A stretch of 64,000 bases of DNA. Origin: Cytobacillus firmus. Lineage in GTDB: Bacteria > Bacillota > Bacilli > Bacillales > Cytobacillaceae. The DNA lies in the NCBI RefSeq assembly GCF_023657595.1, contig NZ_CP098323.1, positions 4,612,001 through 4,676,000 on the forward strand, written 5' to 3'. The notes under the pieces are model-generated. The model did not search any database. It was not told where the DNA came from and was given only the letters and a program-made list of their open reading frames with translations. The translations under genes and the position numbers were made by a program. Shown piece after piece: positions 1 to 8,078 of this stretch (position 1 is its first letter; each line of letters opens with the position of its first letter).

Positions 1-1085
1 GTCGCATTTCCGAATACCCCTGCCGCCGCACCTGTGAAGAAGTGTGGAATCAGACCTGGCACGATAATTTTCAATCCGAATAATGGAAGAAGGAACATGG
101 AAAGCAAGCCAGCTACGAAGCTGAATAGGAATCCGATAATAACTGCATTTGGCGCAAAAGGGAACACTGCCGGACAATCAAGGGCAGGCTTCGCATCTTT
201 TACCACTTTATCAGCGATTCCTTTAAAAGCTGGAACAATTTCCGCAATCAGCATCCGCACACCGGCAAGGACGACATATACACCTGCTGCAAACGTAATG
301 GCCTGCATGAGCGAGAACACAAGGAAGTTCACTCCGCCGCTCAATTCAGATTCCACATAGCCTTTTCCGGCAATCGGCGCCACAACCAGGAAGAGAATCG
401 TCATTGTCAGAGACATCGCAACAGAGGTATCACGCAGGAATCCAAGTGATTTTGGCACTTTGATATCCTCCGTCGATTTGGATTTATCCCCTACACGCTT
501 TCCGATAAAGCCGGAAACAAAGTAGCCGAAAGATCCGAAGTGGCCGACAGCGATGCTGTCATTGCCCGTAATTTCTCGTACATATGGCTGGACAAGCGCA
601 GGCATGAATACCATTAATAATCCCAGAATAATAGACCCGATAATGATCAGCGGAAGCCCTGTCACTCCGCCGGTTGCAAATACTGCTGAGATCAGGCAGG
701 CCATGAATAAAGTATGATGTCCGGTAAGGAAAATATATTTAAACGGTGTGAAACGGGCAATTATAATGTTCATGACCATCCCGAATAGCATGATCATCGC
801 GGTTTCTTTCCCAAATGTCTGCTGGGCAATCGCAACGATGGCCTCGTTGTTCGGAATAACACCCTGGATATGGAAGGCCTTTTCAAACATTTTTCCGAAA
901 ATATCAAGTGAGCCTATTAAGATGCTTGCTCCTCCATTCAGGATGAGAAAGCCCATGATCGTTTTAAGCGTGCCTGATATGACATCGGCAATACCTTTCT
1001 TCTGCAGAAGCAAGCCAAACAAGGCGAATAAGCCAACCAGGATGGCGGGTGTGCCCAATATATCATTCATGATGAAATCAAACAT
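1..1085 (-). CDS. ulaA: PTS ascorbate-type transporter subunit IIC (UlaA family), partial
   Basis: This is the membrane IIC subunit of an ascorbate-type phosphotransferase system, which would import a sugar or sugar acid while it is phosphorylated. The ATG at 1085 follows a good AGGAGGGG ribosome site and opens MFDFIMNDILGTPAILVG. The frame stays open to the window edge, giving 361 codons of a family usually about 420-465 residues long, so the C-terminus is missing. Long hydrophobic helices alternate with polar loops, including the stretch LFGMVMNIIIARFTPFKYIF followed by TGHHTLFMA, typical of UlaA. It is the third gene after the PRD regulator and IIB. The substrate (ascorbate or another acid sugar) is not fixed by sequence. 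The name rests on family resemblance. Confidence 0.85.
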   Translation of the reverse strand, partial: MFDFIMNDILGTPAILVGLFALFGLLLQKKGIADVISGTLKTIMGFLILNGGASILIGSLDIFGKMFEKAFHIQGVIPNNEAIVAIAQQTFGKETAMIMLFGMVMNIIIARFTPFKYIFLTGHHTLFMACLISAVFATGGVTGLPLIIIGSIILGLLMVFMPALVQPYVREITGNDSIAVGHFGSFGYFVSGFIGKRVGDKSKSTEDIKVPKSLGFLRDTSVAMSLTMTILFLVVAPIAGKGYVESELSGGVNFLVFSLMQAITFAAGVYVVLAGVRMLIAEIVPAFKGIADKVVKDAKPALDCPAVFPFAPNAVIIGFLFSFVAGLLSMFLLPLFGLKIIVPGLIPHFFTGAAAGVFGNA

Positions 1086-1171
1086 GTTAACCCCTCCTTT
1101 TTAAATCCTCTGTATCTCTCTTTCATCTGACCAGTTTTTTAGTTATACTGTACTTGTTCTTTATATTTTTC

Positions 1172-1195
1172 AGCGGGCGGATTTTTCCGCCTGCT
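1172..1195. other. Stem-loop between the IIB and IIC genes
   Basis: AGCGGGCGGA and TCCGCCTGCT form a 10-bp stem with a TTTT loop. The only U-run (CTTTTTTT) lies on the plus-strand side, and the single G-T wobble pairs only on the plus strand. For the leftward operon it is therefore not a canonical terminator. It may be an mRNA stability or processing hairpin between IIB and IIC, or a terminator against plus-strand transcription. Confidence 0.6.
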
Positions 1196-1208
1196 CTTTT
1201 TTTCTCTA

Positions 1209-1478
1209 TTAGGATAAATGTGATTCCAATGCCGCTTTTAGCTCATTTTGATCAAGGATGTTTGTCAAACCAATGATCGTTCTTGTTCCGTCATCCAAAT
1301 TGGAAATCAGGTCTTTAGATCCCAGGTAGATGTCCGCTTTTTCGGATTTAGCCGTTGTTAAATCTGTATGTGAAACATCTGCTTCCACACCCAATTGACT
1401 TAAAACTGTTTTCACGTTCATTTCCACGATAAAGCTGCTTCCAAGTCCATTTCCGCATACTACTAGAATTTTTTTCAT
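1209..1478 (-). CDS. PTS ascorbate-type transporter subunit IIB
   Basis: This 89-residue cytoplasmic EIIB protein passes phosphate from an EIIA domain to the sugar during import through the adjacent IIC. The N-terminus MKKILVVCGNGLGSS carries the P-loop-like motif with the phosphorylated cysteine at residue 8, as in lactose/ascorbate-class IIB proteins. The start at 1478 is preferred over an upstream in-frame start at 1562. It restores the normal family length and lies just behind GGAGG, which overlaps the stop region of the preceding regulator gene. It is second in the operon. No free IIA gene is visible, so the EIIA domain of the regulator, or a gene beyond the left edge, may supply phosphate. 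Confidence 0.88.
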   Translation of the reverse strand: MKKILVVCGNGLGSSFIVEMNVKTVLSQLGVEADVSHTDLTTAKSEKADIYLGSKDLISNLDDGTRTIIGLTNILDQNELKAALESHLS

Positions 1479-1491
1479 TTTTATTTCCTCC

Positions 1492-3609
1492 TTAGTCTTG
1501 TGAATATTGATTAATAATTTCCAATACGCCAGCTGCTGTATCAGCTTTCTGGAGCTTTTCAAGGTTATCGCTGTCAGACAGCATTTTGGACAGCTGGGAT
1601 AATGCTTTTAAATGGGTTTCATTATCGATGGCTGCCAGCACAAAGAATAATCTAACCTGATGTTCCGGCTTTTCCGAAAAAGCACAGCTCTCCTTTAATT
1701 GCAGAAAGCTCATTCCCAGCTTGTTCACACCAGCTTCAGGGCGGGCATGAGGAAGGGCAATTCCAGGTGCGATGACGATATATGGCCCCATTTCTTTCAC
1801 ATTTTCAATCATGGCATCAATGTAATTCTGGCTGATGGATTGATCAGCCAATAGCGGCTGTGACGCCATTTGCAGTGCTTCCTGCCAGCTTGCAGCAGAA
1901 TCTGCAAATTGAATTTTATCGGCGGTTAGAACTTCATTTAACATTGGCTTTTGATCCACCTCACTTTTTGCTTCTTTATTTGATTGATAGTAAACTTTCA
2001 ATTCCTGGATCAGCATGCTTTCGTCTTTTATATCTGCATGCTTCCGGATAATGTCTATCAATGCGTCTATGTTTTCTGATCTAGGCTTTTTTTCTGATGC
2101 CTGAACCTGCTTAAGCAGGGATTCCTTCTCAGACGGGTTAAGAATCGGATTTACAATAAACACCGGTACATTTTTCAGGGATACCGGCGTGGTCGAAATG
2201 ACAAAATCCAAATCAGCCAGGGGCGCTTTCTCATATTCACGGACGGTGTATACATTCGCCACATCGACAAACGGCATGAGATCTTCAATTTGTTTCTGAA
2301 GTATTCGGGACGTGCCGATTCCGCTGGCACACACCACAGCCGCTTTTTTGCGGGCTTCCACCCTGACGCCTTCTTTATCAATCCAGCCTCCAAAGTGCAT
2401 CGCAATATAGGCCGCTTCATCATCCGATACTTTTTTGCCAAGCACGTATTCAAAATGATGAACCACCTTTTTGGTTAGAATAAACAGGTCCTGATAAGAC
2501 TCCTGTACAGATTTAGATAATGGATTCTCCAGTTCAATCCCATATTTGATTCGGAAATATGCCGGTTTTAAATGAATCAATAGATTTCGTTCAAGTTCCT
2601 TGCGGTTTTGAAAAAATACGCAGGCATACTTTTGAAAATCATCGACCATTCCTACTGCTATTGATTTGAGGATAGCAAGGTCCTGATTTTCCAGCTCATG
2701 TGTATCATAGTCGCTTATTTTCGCCCCTAACAGGTAAGTTGCAAGATAGCAGGCTTCATCATCAGGAACCTCAATATGGAAACCGCTTTCAATTTTCCGG
2801 CAAATAAATTGAGCAGCGGTGTACTCTTTCGTTTCTTTAATGACCTGTTTTTCAACAGGATCCATCTTGATGTATTTTTCCTGGTTAAACCTTTTGATGA
2901 GCATAAATATATGGGCGCTTAGCGTCTCCATCACTTCATCTGTGTAATGAACGCCGGAAAATGATTCACTTTCATTCAGAATTTCATAAATCGTCTCTAA
3001 ATCAGTCCGCTGAAACATTTCAGGTGACAGTCCAGGCGTGTCCTGGATGGTTAACTGGACTTCAGATAATAGATCATTCCAGCCGCGGTTGGTTAAAACC
3101 TGTGACAGGAAGTTTATCAGCATTTTCCTCTTATCCTGCTCTTCGCCGGCAATATAGTAGCCTGAAGGTTTATGGAAATTCAACTGAACCTGGAACTGGC
3201 TTAGCTGCTTTTTTAATTCCCTGATATCTGCCAGAAGCGTACTCCTGCTGACACCCAGCTTATCCATCAGGTCCTGAAGATAAATGGTTTTCTCACGGGT
3301 CAGGATAAGGATGGCAGTCCAGGCCATTCTTTCTTTGCGCGAAAACTCATAACTGCCAGCTTTATCAAACGAATGCAGCCGCTGTTTAATCTGCTGCTTT
3401 TCTTCTTCATCGAGAAAAAATCCAGCAGCACGAACATACTTCAGCTCATCTAAACCCTGGTCTTTTAGCCAGCTATTAATTTTGTCAACATCATAATAAA
3501 CAGTCCGCTTGGAAATCTGTAATTCCTCCATAAGCTCCTGCGGAGAAACATGTGTAGGTGCATGGACCATTTTCGTCAAAATCGCCATGCAGCGCTGGTC
3601 AAGAATCAT
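1492..3609 (-). CDS. PRD-containing BglG/MtlR-type regulator with EIIB-like and EIIA domains
   Basis: This 705-residue regulator is expected to control the PTS operon it heads. Domains in order: an N-terminal winged HTH (about 1-60, ISKRTVYYDVDKINSW), a second HTH (about 85-145, LGVSRSTLLADIRELK), two PRD modules (about 180-410, with conserved His in HIFMLIKRF, HLKPAYFR and AMHFGGW), an EIIB-like domain with Cys in VVCASGIGTSR, and a C-terminal EIIA type 2 domain with its His in APGIALPHARPEAG. In this family, phosphorylation of the PRD, EIIB and EIIA sites tunes activity to sugar flux and HPr state. It lies 13 bp upstream of IIB on the same strand. DNA-binding activation is more likely than RNA antitermination because the N-terminus is HTH, not CAT. 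The inducer is unknown. Confidence 0.9.
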   Translation of the reverse strand: MILDQRCMAILTKMVHAPTHVSPQELMEELQISKRTVYYDVDKINSWLKDQGLDELKYVRAAGFFLDEEEKQQIKQRLHSFDKAGSYEFSRKERMAWTAILILTREKTIYLQDLMDKLGVSRSTLLADIRELKKQLSQFQVQLNFHKPSGYYIAGEEQDKRKMLINFLSQVLTNRGWNDLLSEVQLTIQDTPGLSPEMFQRTDLETIYEILNESESFSGVHYTDEVMETLSAHIFMLIKRFNQEKYIKMDPVEKQVIKETKEYTAAQFICRKIESGFHIEVPDDEACYLATYLLGAKISDYDTHELENQDLAILKSIAVGMVDDFQKYACVFFQNRKELERNLLIHLKPAYFRIKYGIELENPLSKSVQESYQDLFILTKKVVHHFEYVLGKKVSDDEAAYIAMHFGGWIDKEGVRVEARKKAAVVCASGIGTSRILQKQIEDLMPFVDVANVYTVREYEKAPLADLDFVISTTPVSLKNVPVFIVNPILNPSEKESLLKQVQASEKKPRSENIDALIDIIRKHADIKDESMLIQELKVYYQSNKEAKSEVDQKPMLNEVLTADKIQFADSAASWQEALQMASQPLLADQSISQNYIDAMIENVKEMGPYIVIAPGIALPHARPEAGVNKLGMSFLQLKESCAFSEKPEHQVRLFFVLAAIDNETHLKALSQLSKMLSDSDNLEKLQKADTAAGVLEIINQYSQD

Positions 3610-3697
3610 CGGGAGCGCTCCCTCCTTTACCTGATTCTAAATAGTAAGTTTGCAAAAAGTCAGACTTTAAATTCATTGAATTGTCTGCTTACTACGT

Positions 3698-3726
3698 ATT
3701 ATACTCCTGTACTGCACAAAATGAAG
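3698..3726 (-). promoter_or_regulatory. Possible promoter of the PRD regulator operon
   Basis: On the minus strand a perfect TATAAT lies 17 bp downstream of CTTCAT, about 90 bp before the regulator start. The -35 match is poor, which fits an activated promoter. This is pattern recognition only. Confidence 0.4.
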
Positions 3727-3781
3727 TCCGAATTCTGTAAAGGGGTTTTTGCAAGAGTTGGACTCATATTAGCAGAGAAAT

Positions 3782-3820
3782 AAAAAAAGCGAACTCGCTA
3801 ATGGCGAGTTTCGCTTTTTT
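3782..3820. terminator. Bidirectional rho-independent terminator
   Basis: A GC-rich stem (GCGAACTCGC against GCGAGTTTCGC, one bulged T) is flanked by seven A on one side and six T on the other. It ends the lyase gene, which is read leftward from 5325, and insulates the PTS operon. Confidence 0.9.
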
Positions 3821-3834
3821 AAATACAACACTAG

Positions 3835-5325
3835 TCAAAATCTAAAGTTAATTAAATTCTCCCGTTTCTCCTTAAGTCCTCTCACAATCCCCTCATAGCT
3901 GAGCAGGTCCCCTGTGAGGGTTTCATTACGATCCTTGATCATTCTCGAGACCTCATCCGGATTCGGTCCTCCCTGGAGGCTGCGGATCTGTACAAAGTAT
4001 TCAGGGGAGATGATTTTCTTCCACTCTTCCTCTGACAGGGAAACGGGAACATATCCCCTAATAACTTCATTTACATCCTCTACTTTCCAGTCGCACAGCT
4101 CTTTCTGTTCTTTCACGGTTTGTTTCGAAATATAGCCGGCAATGGAGTGGGCTTTCCGAAATGGGATGCTGTAGTCTCTTGCCAGGGTGTCAGCCAGTTC
4201 GGTGATCGTGATGCACGACTTTTTGGCCATTTCTTTCGCATGGTCTTTATTGACCTTTAAAGTGGCAATCACGGCATACATCAGCTTTAATACCCGATTC
4301 GCATTATTAAAAGCGCGATACAGATGGGGCTGCAGATCATCCTCAGTATCGACAATATCGCCGAATGGCGTGTTATGGACCATGTTCATGGCAGCATACG
4401 CTTCACCATAGGCGCTGCTGGCAATGGATCTGGAATGCTCAATGGAAACCGGGTTCCGCTTCTGAGGCATTATGCTGCTTACCTGCACGTAAGGGTCCGC
4501 CACCTGGAAGGTGCCAAACTCTCTCGTTACATGCTGAAGGAAATCCTGAATCCACCGGCCGGTATTCACCATGCAGGTCATCAGGGCTGATGAGGTCTCC
4601 AGCAGGTAATCTGCTCCCGCAATCGAGTCATATGAATTCTCGATAATTCCCTCAAATCCCAGCAGTTCACGCGTGCGGTCTCTGCAAATCGGGAAGCCCG
4701 TCGTTGTCAGGGCCGCTGCGCCAAGAGAGGATTTGTTTACGGTTTTATAGGCTGCCCACAGCCGGTTGATATCCCTTTGAAGGACATCATAAACAGCCAG
4801 CAGGTAATGCCCCAACGTGGTCGGCTGGGCCGGCTGTGTATGGGTATACCCGGTCATATAGGTCTCTTTATGCTCATCCGCCTGCTCAAGCAATGCCTCA
4901 CTAAGCTGATAGGCACTGCCCAAAAGCTGGAGCAGGTGTTCTCTCAGGACCAGCCTGTACATCGCGATGCCCATATCATTTCGGCTTCGGGCAATATGGA
5001 TTTTCCCGGCCAGCTCATCGCCGATCTCTTCTCCTATTTTCGCTTCCATCATAAAAAAGAGATCTTCAAATTGAGGCTGGTAGGATAATGAGCTTGTGTC
5101 TGACATTGCCACTTTATTAATTCCTTCGAGCATAGTTCTTGCTTCATCTTCCGGAATGATTCCCTGTTCTGCCAGCATGATGACATGAGCCCGGTGGATA
5201 TCAAACATGACATGAAACAGATAATCCCTCTGGTCATTGAAAACCGGCATCAGCAGTTCTTCTGCATATGTTTTGCCTGGAAAGACATGGCCTTCATTTT
5301 TAATAAACTCTTCTAATTTGCTCAT
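3835..5325 (-). CDS. Argininosuccinate-lyase-like enzyme (fumarase/aspartase superfamily)
   Basis: This 496-residue lyase belongs to the fumarase/aspartase superfamily, whose members eliminate fumarate or similar groups from a C-N or C-O bond as soluble homotetramers. Visible signatures are IHIARSRNDMGIAMYRL, GYTHTQPAQPTTLGHYLL and the mobile loop SSIMPQKRNPVSIEH, which holds the catalytic Ser. It is somewhat longer than typical ArgH (about 460) and has no argG or other arginine gene beside it. A catabolic or specialised role is therefore plausible; the superfamily also includes adenylosuccinate lyase and EDDS lyase. It is monocistronic, with a strong terminator behind it and a repeat array upstream. 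Lyase class is confident; the substrate is not. Confidence 0.75.
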   Translation of the reverse strand: MSKLEEFIKNEGHVFPGKTYAEELLMPVFNDQRDYLFHVMFDIHRAHVIMLAEQGIIPEDEARTMLEGINKVAMSDTSSLSYQPQFEDLFFMMEAKIGEEIGDELAGKIHIARSRNDMGIAMYRLVLREHLLQLLGSAYQLSEALLEQADEHKETYMTGYTHTQPAQPTTLGHYLLAVYDVLQRDINRLWAAYKTVNKSSLGAAALTTTGFPICRDRTRELLGFEGIIENSYDSIAGADYLLETSSALMTCMVNTGRWIQDFLQHVTREFGTFQVADPYVQVSSIMPQKRNPVSIEHSRSIASSAYGEAYAAMNMVHNTPFGDIVDTEDDLQPHLYRAFNNANRVLKLMYAVIATLKVNKDHAKEMAKKSCITITELADTLARDYSIPFRKAHSIAGYISKQTVKEQKELCDWKVEDVNEVIRGYVPVSLSEEEWKKIISPEYFVQIRSLQGGPNPDEVSRMIKDRNETLTGDLLSYEGIVRGLKEKRENLINFRF

Positions 5326-5587
5326 TTTTTCAACTCCGTTTTATGACAATGATTCCGACCAAAGCTTCTGGAGGCTTCTTCAATGAAATAAGCTATGGAA
5401 ATAAATATATCTTAGTATATGCGTGGGCAATTAAAATGCTGATATTGCAGCTATTGTAAAAGGCACTTCATCCAGCCGGAATAAATCTTTAACGGGATTG
5501 GGATCAATCCGGGTTTCCATTAGATGGACAATTGAATAACTTTTGTCCCCTCGCCCCTTGGTGACAGGCACTAGCCGAATTTTGTCG

Positions 5588-5781
5588 ATTGTGAACTTTG
5601 CAAATTGAGTGGGGAAGGTTGCAAATAGATGAGGGATTTTGCAAATAGAAGGGGATTTTGCGCAAATAAGACGGGAAAATTGCAAATAGCTACCTTCTTC
5701 CTGCAAATAGAGAAACCGTGGAAGTGCCCGCGGCTAATAGAGGTGGAGAATCTGCAAATAGAGCACGAAAACTTGCAAATA
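5588..5781 (-). repeat. CTATTTGCA array I (helically spaced, capped)
   Basis: Nine copies of CTATTTGCA or close variants are read on the minus strand. Their starts are spaced 20, 21, 30, 21, 20, 21, 20 and 21 bp. The array ends at 5588-5598 with CAATT, six bases, then GTTCACA. It occupies most of the 531-bp region between the divergently transcribed lyase and NERD genes. An open frame at 5431-5706 is made partly of translated repeats and is not considered a gene. Confidence 0.85.
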
Positions 5782-5856
5782 GACTCCCATCTAAAAAGAG
5801 GTATATAGACATTTATATCGAAAATAACTAAGTAAACACAGAAAGGAGAGCTATAC

Positions 5857-6825
5857 TTGATTAGTAAAAGCCTGAAAGTCCCCGAATTGAACCTCCAGCT
5901 TGAAGCGTTGGTAAGAAGAATCCCCGAACAGCACCCCTCACGTGAGAAAGTGATCTCAGAATATAAAAAGAGAAGCGCGGGATTTAAGGGAGAAGAAAGA
6001 TTATTTTATTACTTAAGCTTTCTGGAACATAAAAAGTATTGGATATTTCATGATTTGCGGTTATCAAACGGATCGCAATTTTTTCAAATCGATGCATTGC
6101 TGCTCACGGCAAATTTTGCACTCATATTGGAAGTTAAAAATTGGACAGGCACCTTGATTTTCAACCCTCAATTCCAGCAGGTCATCCGCATCCAAAACGA
6201 CAAAGAAGAAGGATTTCCAGACCCCATTTCACAAGCCTGGCATCAGACGAACCAGTTTAGAAACTGGCTTGATCTTAATGGGTTTCCTCGCATTCCTCTT
6301 GATTTTTTAGTTGTAATCAGCCATCCTTCCACCATAATTAAGGCAGAGACAGATCCGCTGCAAATATCTAAGAAAGTCTTACACTCTCATCACCTTTTAT
6401 CCAAAATGAATGGCATTGAAAATAAGTACCCTCAGGAAAAAACTGATTCTAAGGAGATTCGGAAGCTATGCCGGACTTTGTTAAAAAAACATACCCCTGT
6501 ACAATCCGAGATTCTCGAGCACTTCAATGTCTCAGCTGAAGAAATTCTGACTGGTGTCAGCTGTCCTAAATGCACTTCCCTTCCGATGATATTCCATTGG
6601 GGGAAATGGCACTGTCCAATGTGTTTATTTTCCTCTCACTTAGCCCATGAGGCTGCAGTCCAAGACTACTTCCGGCTTATTAAACCGGCAATTACCAACT
6701 CGGAATTCCGCTCTTTCACCCATATCCCATCCCCCTATACTGCTTCAAGAATACTCTCCAGGATGAACCTTTCTTCTAAAAGAAATAAAAGACACCGTAT
6801 CCACGAAAAAACACTTGAACAGTGA
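5857..6825 (+). CDS. NERD domain protein with C-terminal zinc-finger-like motif
   Basis: This 322-residue protein carries a nuclease-related (NERD) domain, a fold related to restriction endonucleases. The core is seen at about residues 46-130: GFKGEERLFYYL, then FFQIDALLLTANFALILEVKNW, which matches the conserved Glu, Asp and E-x-K residues of the family. Near residue 235 two CxxC pairs (CPKC and CPMC) suggest a zinc ribbon. The start is TTG at 5857, chosen because AAGGAG lies at the proper distance and no better ATG exists nearby. It has no signal peptide and no operon partner upstream. NERD proteins are common in Bacillaceae, but their cellular role is unsettled; nucleic-acid processing is inferred from the fold. 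Confidence 0.8.
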   Translation: MISKSLKVPELNLQLEALVRRIPEQHPSREKVISEYKKRSAGFKGEERLFYYLSFLEHKKYWIFHDLRLSNGSQFFQIDALLLTANFALILEVKNWTGTLIFNPQFQQVIRIQNDKEEGFPDPISQAWHQTNQFRNWLDLNGFPRIPLDFLVVISHPSTIIKAETDPLQISKKVLHSHHLLSKMNGIENKYPQEKTDSKEIRKLCRTLLKKHTPVQSEILEHFNVSAEEILTGVSCPKCTSLPMIFHWGKWHCPMCLFSSHLAHEAAVQDYFRLIKPAITNSEFRSFTHIPSPYTASRILSRMNLSSKRNKRHRIHEKTLEQ

Positions 6826-6885
6826 TACACCTCACAATTTTTTCCAATAAGTTAATTTATAATTAAGCTGAATTGAGGTGCTAAT

Positions 6886-7146
6886 ATGGAAAAGAATTGG
6901 TCTATTTCACTTGAGCATGGTAATTACGCTAGTGATGTGGAGCTTCTCATCAACGATACGATGGCGGCAGTAAGCCAGACAGCTAAAGGGTATTATGTCA
7001 ATATAGTCACACCAGCTGAGTTAGGAAATCCCGATAACTACCTAACTGAAGCACTGCTCCTATACTTCGGAAATAAAGTGGACTCTCAATTTATCGATCA
7101 ATGCGGATGCGGGGGGTATGTTTTGAGGGTATGGAAAAACAAGTGA
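6886..7146 (+). CDS. CGCGG-motif small protein, putative rSAM-modified RiPP precursor
   Basis: This 86-residue protein ends in a conserved-looking DQCGCGGYV motif, with CGCGG at residues 73-77 and ten residues following. Its overall layout (N-terminal WSISLEHGNYASD, a central YYVNIVTPAELGNP, then the CGCGG tail) recalls, from memory, the CGCGG family annotated as putative radical-SAM-modified peptides in Bacillaceae and haloarchaea. The ATG follows TGAGGTG. No radical SAM enzyme (CxxxCxxC) is encoded nearby, so any modifying enzyme would act from elsewhere. The next gene overlaps its 3' end by 16 bp, suggesting translational coupling. The family call is moderate. The idea that it is modified is inference from family naming, not from this sequence. 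Confidence 0.65.
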   Translation: MEKNWSISLEHGNYASDVELLINDTMAAVSQTAKGYYVNIVTPAELGNPDNYLTEALLLYFGNKVDSQFIDQCGCGGYVLRVWKNK

Positions 7147-7406
7147 GGGACCTGACCATTTTGTGTGATTATAAGAACCGGCATGTTATTTTAAATTACT
7201 ATTATGAAGATGAACTTATCGATCGGGATGGGATTAGTTTTAATGAGATTTATGTTCATCACGGAACGATTTACTTTATCAAAAATAAAAAACGGATCGT
7301 AACCATCAATTCTAAGAAGTATCGTAATATATTGATAGGCGAGGACTTTCAAAATTATTATATTATGCGGAGAGATAAGAATCGGATTGATATCTATTTT
7401 CCTTAA
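7131..7406 (+). CDS. Small hypothetical protein, coupled to the CGCGG gene
   Basis: This is a 91-residue protein of unknown function, not recognised. It is mixed alpha/beta in character, with alternating hydrophobic strands (DLTILCDY, HVILNYYYED, GTIYFIKNKKRIVTI) and many Tyr, Asn and Lys, and has no signal peptide or membrane segment. The start at 7131 is preferred over the earlier in-frame ATG at 7101 because GAGGG directly precedes it. It overlaps the 3' end of the upstream gene by 16 bp, so the two are probably co-translated. It is followed at once by a good terminator, which supports a real two-gene transcript. Confidence 0.6.
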   Translation: MEKQVRDLTILCDYKNRHVILNYYYEDELIDRDGISFNEIYVHHGTIYFIKNKKRIVTINSKKYRNILIGEDFQNYYIMRRDKNRIDIYFP

Positions 7407-7411
7407 ACGGG

Positions 7412-7450
7412 AGCTGCGAAAGCACTGGATGCGCTTTTGCAGCTTTTTTT
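7412..7450 (+). terminator. Rho-independent terminator of the CGCGG transcript
   Basis: AGCTGCGAAAGC pairs with GCTTTTGCAGCT (one wobble) and is followed by seven T. It sits just after the stop at 7406. Confidence 0.85.
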
Positions 7451-7469
7451 ATTTGGTGAGGAGTGGTCT

Positions 7470-8024
7470 CTATTTGCAGGAAGCCTGCGTCTATTTGCAG
7501 AATCTATGACTCTATTTTCCAGTTGATTATCGTATACTGTTCCCGGATCTTTTGCTGCTCGTCTATTTGCAGGAATCAGCTTGCTATTTGTAATTTTATA
7601 GTTCTATTTGCAGAATTCAGCCTGCTATTTTCAGCTTACTCTGTTCTATTTGCAGAATCTCCGGTTTTATTTGCAAATCTACTATGGTGCCGTTTCTGTT
7701 CAGTATGCAGTTCGTTTTTTTGCGGAATCCAGTCTGCTATTTGCAGCTTACTTCGTTTTTATTTGCAGAATCCCCAGTTTTATTTGCACATCTACTATGT
7801 GTGCCGTTTCCGTTCAGTATGCAGTTCTTCTTTTTGCGGAATCCACGGTTTTATTTGCAAATCTACTAAGCGAGCCGTTTCCTGTTCTTATGCAGTTTGT
7901 CTATTTGCAGAATCGAGCTAACTATTTGTACTTAACCTGTTCAATTTGCAGAATTCCTGGCCCTATTTGCAGGTTAAAGCATCTATTTGCAAGTTTCCGC
8001 ACGCTATTTGCATCGTTCACATTC
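7470..8024 (+). repeat. CTATTTGCA array II (helically spaced, capped)
   Basis: About twenty copies of CTATTTGCA and variants (CTATTTTCA, TTATTTGCA, CTATTTGTA) are read on the plus strand. Most starts are 20-22 bp apart, with a few gaps near 51 bp. The final copy is followed after the same six-base offset by GTTCACATTC at 8015-8024. The array fills the gap between two convergent genes and their terminators. Several overlapping open frames here are low-complexity translations of the repeat and were not annotated. Confidence 0.85.
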
Positions 8025-8039
8025 CGAACCCACGGCCAC

Positions 8040-8070
8040 ATAAAAACAGACCCGCCAAATCTGGCGGGTC
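8040..8070 (-). terminator. Rho-independent terminator of the chemoreceptor operon
   Basis: A perfect 9-bp stem GACCCGCCA/TGGCGGGTC has a 4-base loop. Read leftward it is followed by TGTTTTTATG. It lies 9 bp beyond the stop of the chemoreceptor gene. Confidence 0.9.
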
Positions 8071-8078
8071 CCTCACAT

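Noticed and set aside
5431..5706. Minus-strand frame of 91 codons upstream of the lyase gene
   Set aside because: Its first half is repeat-derived, the rest shows no recognisable domain, and no good ribosome site precedes it.
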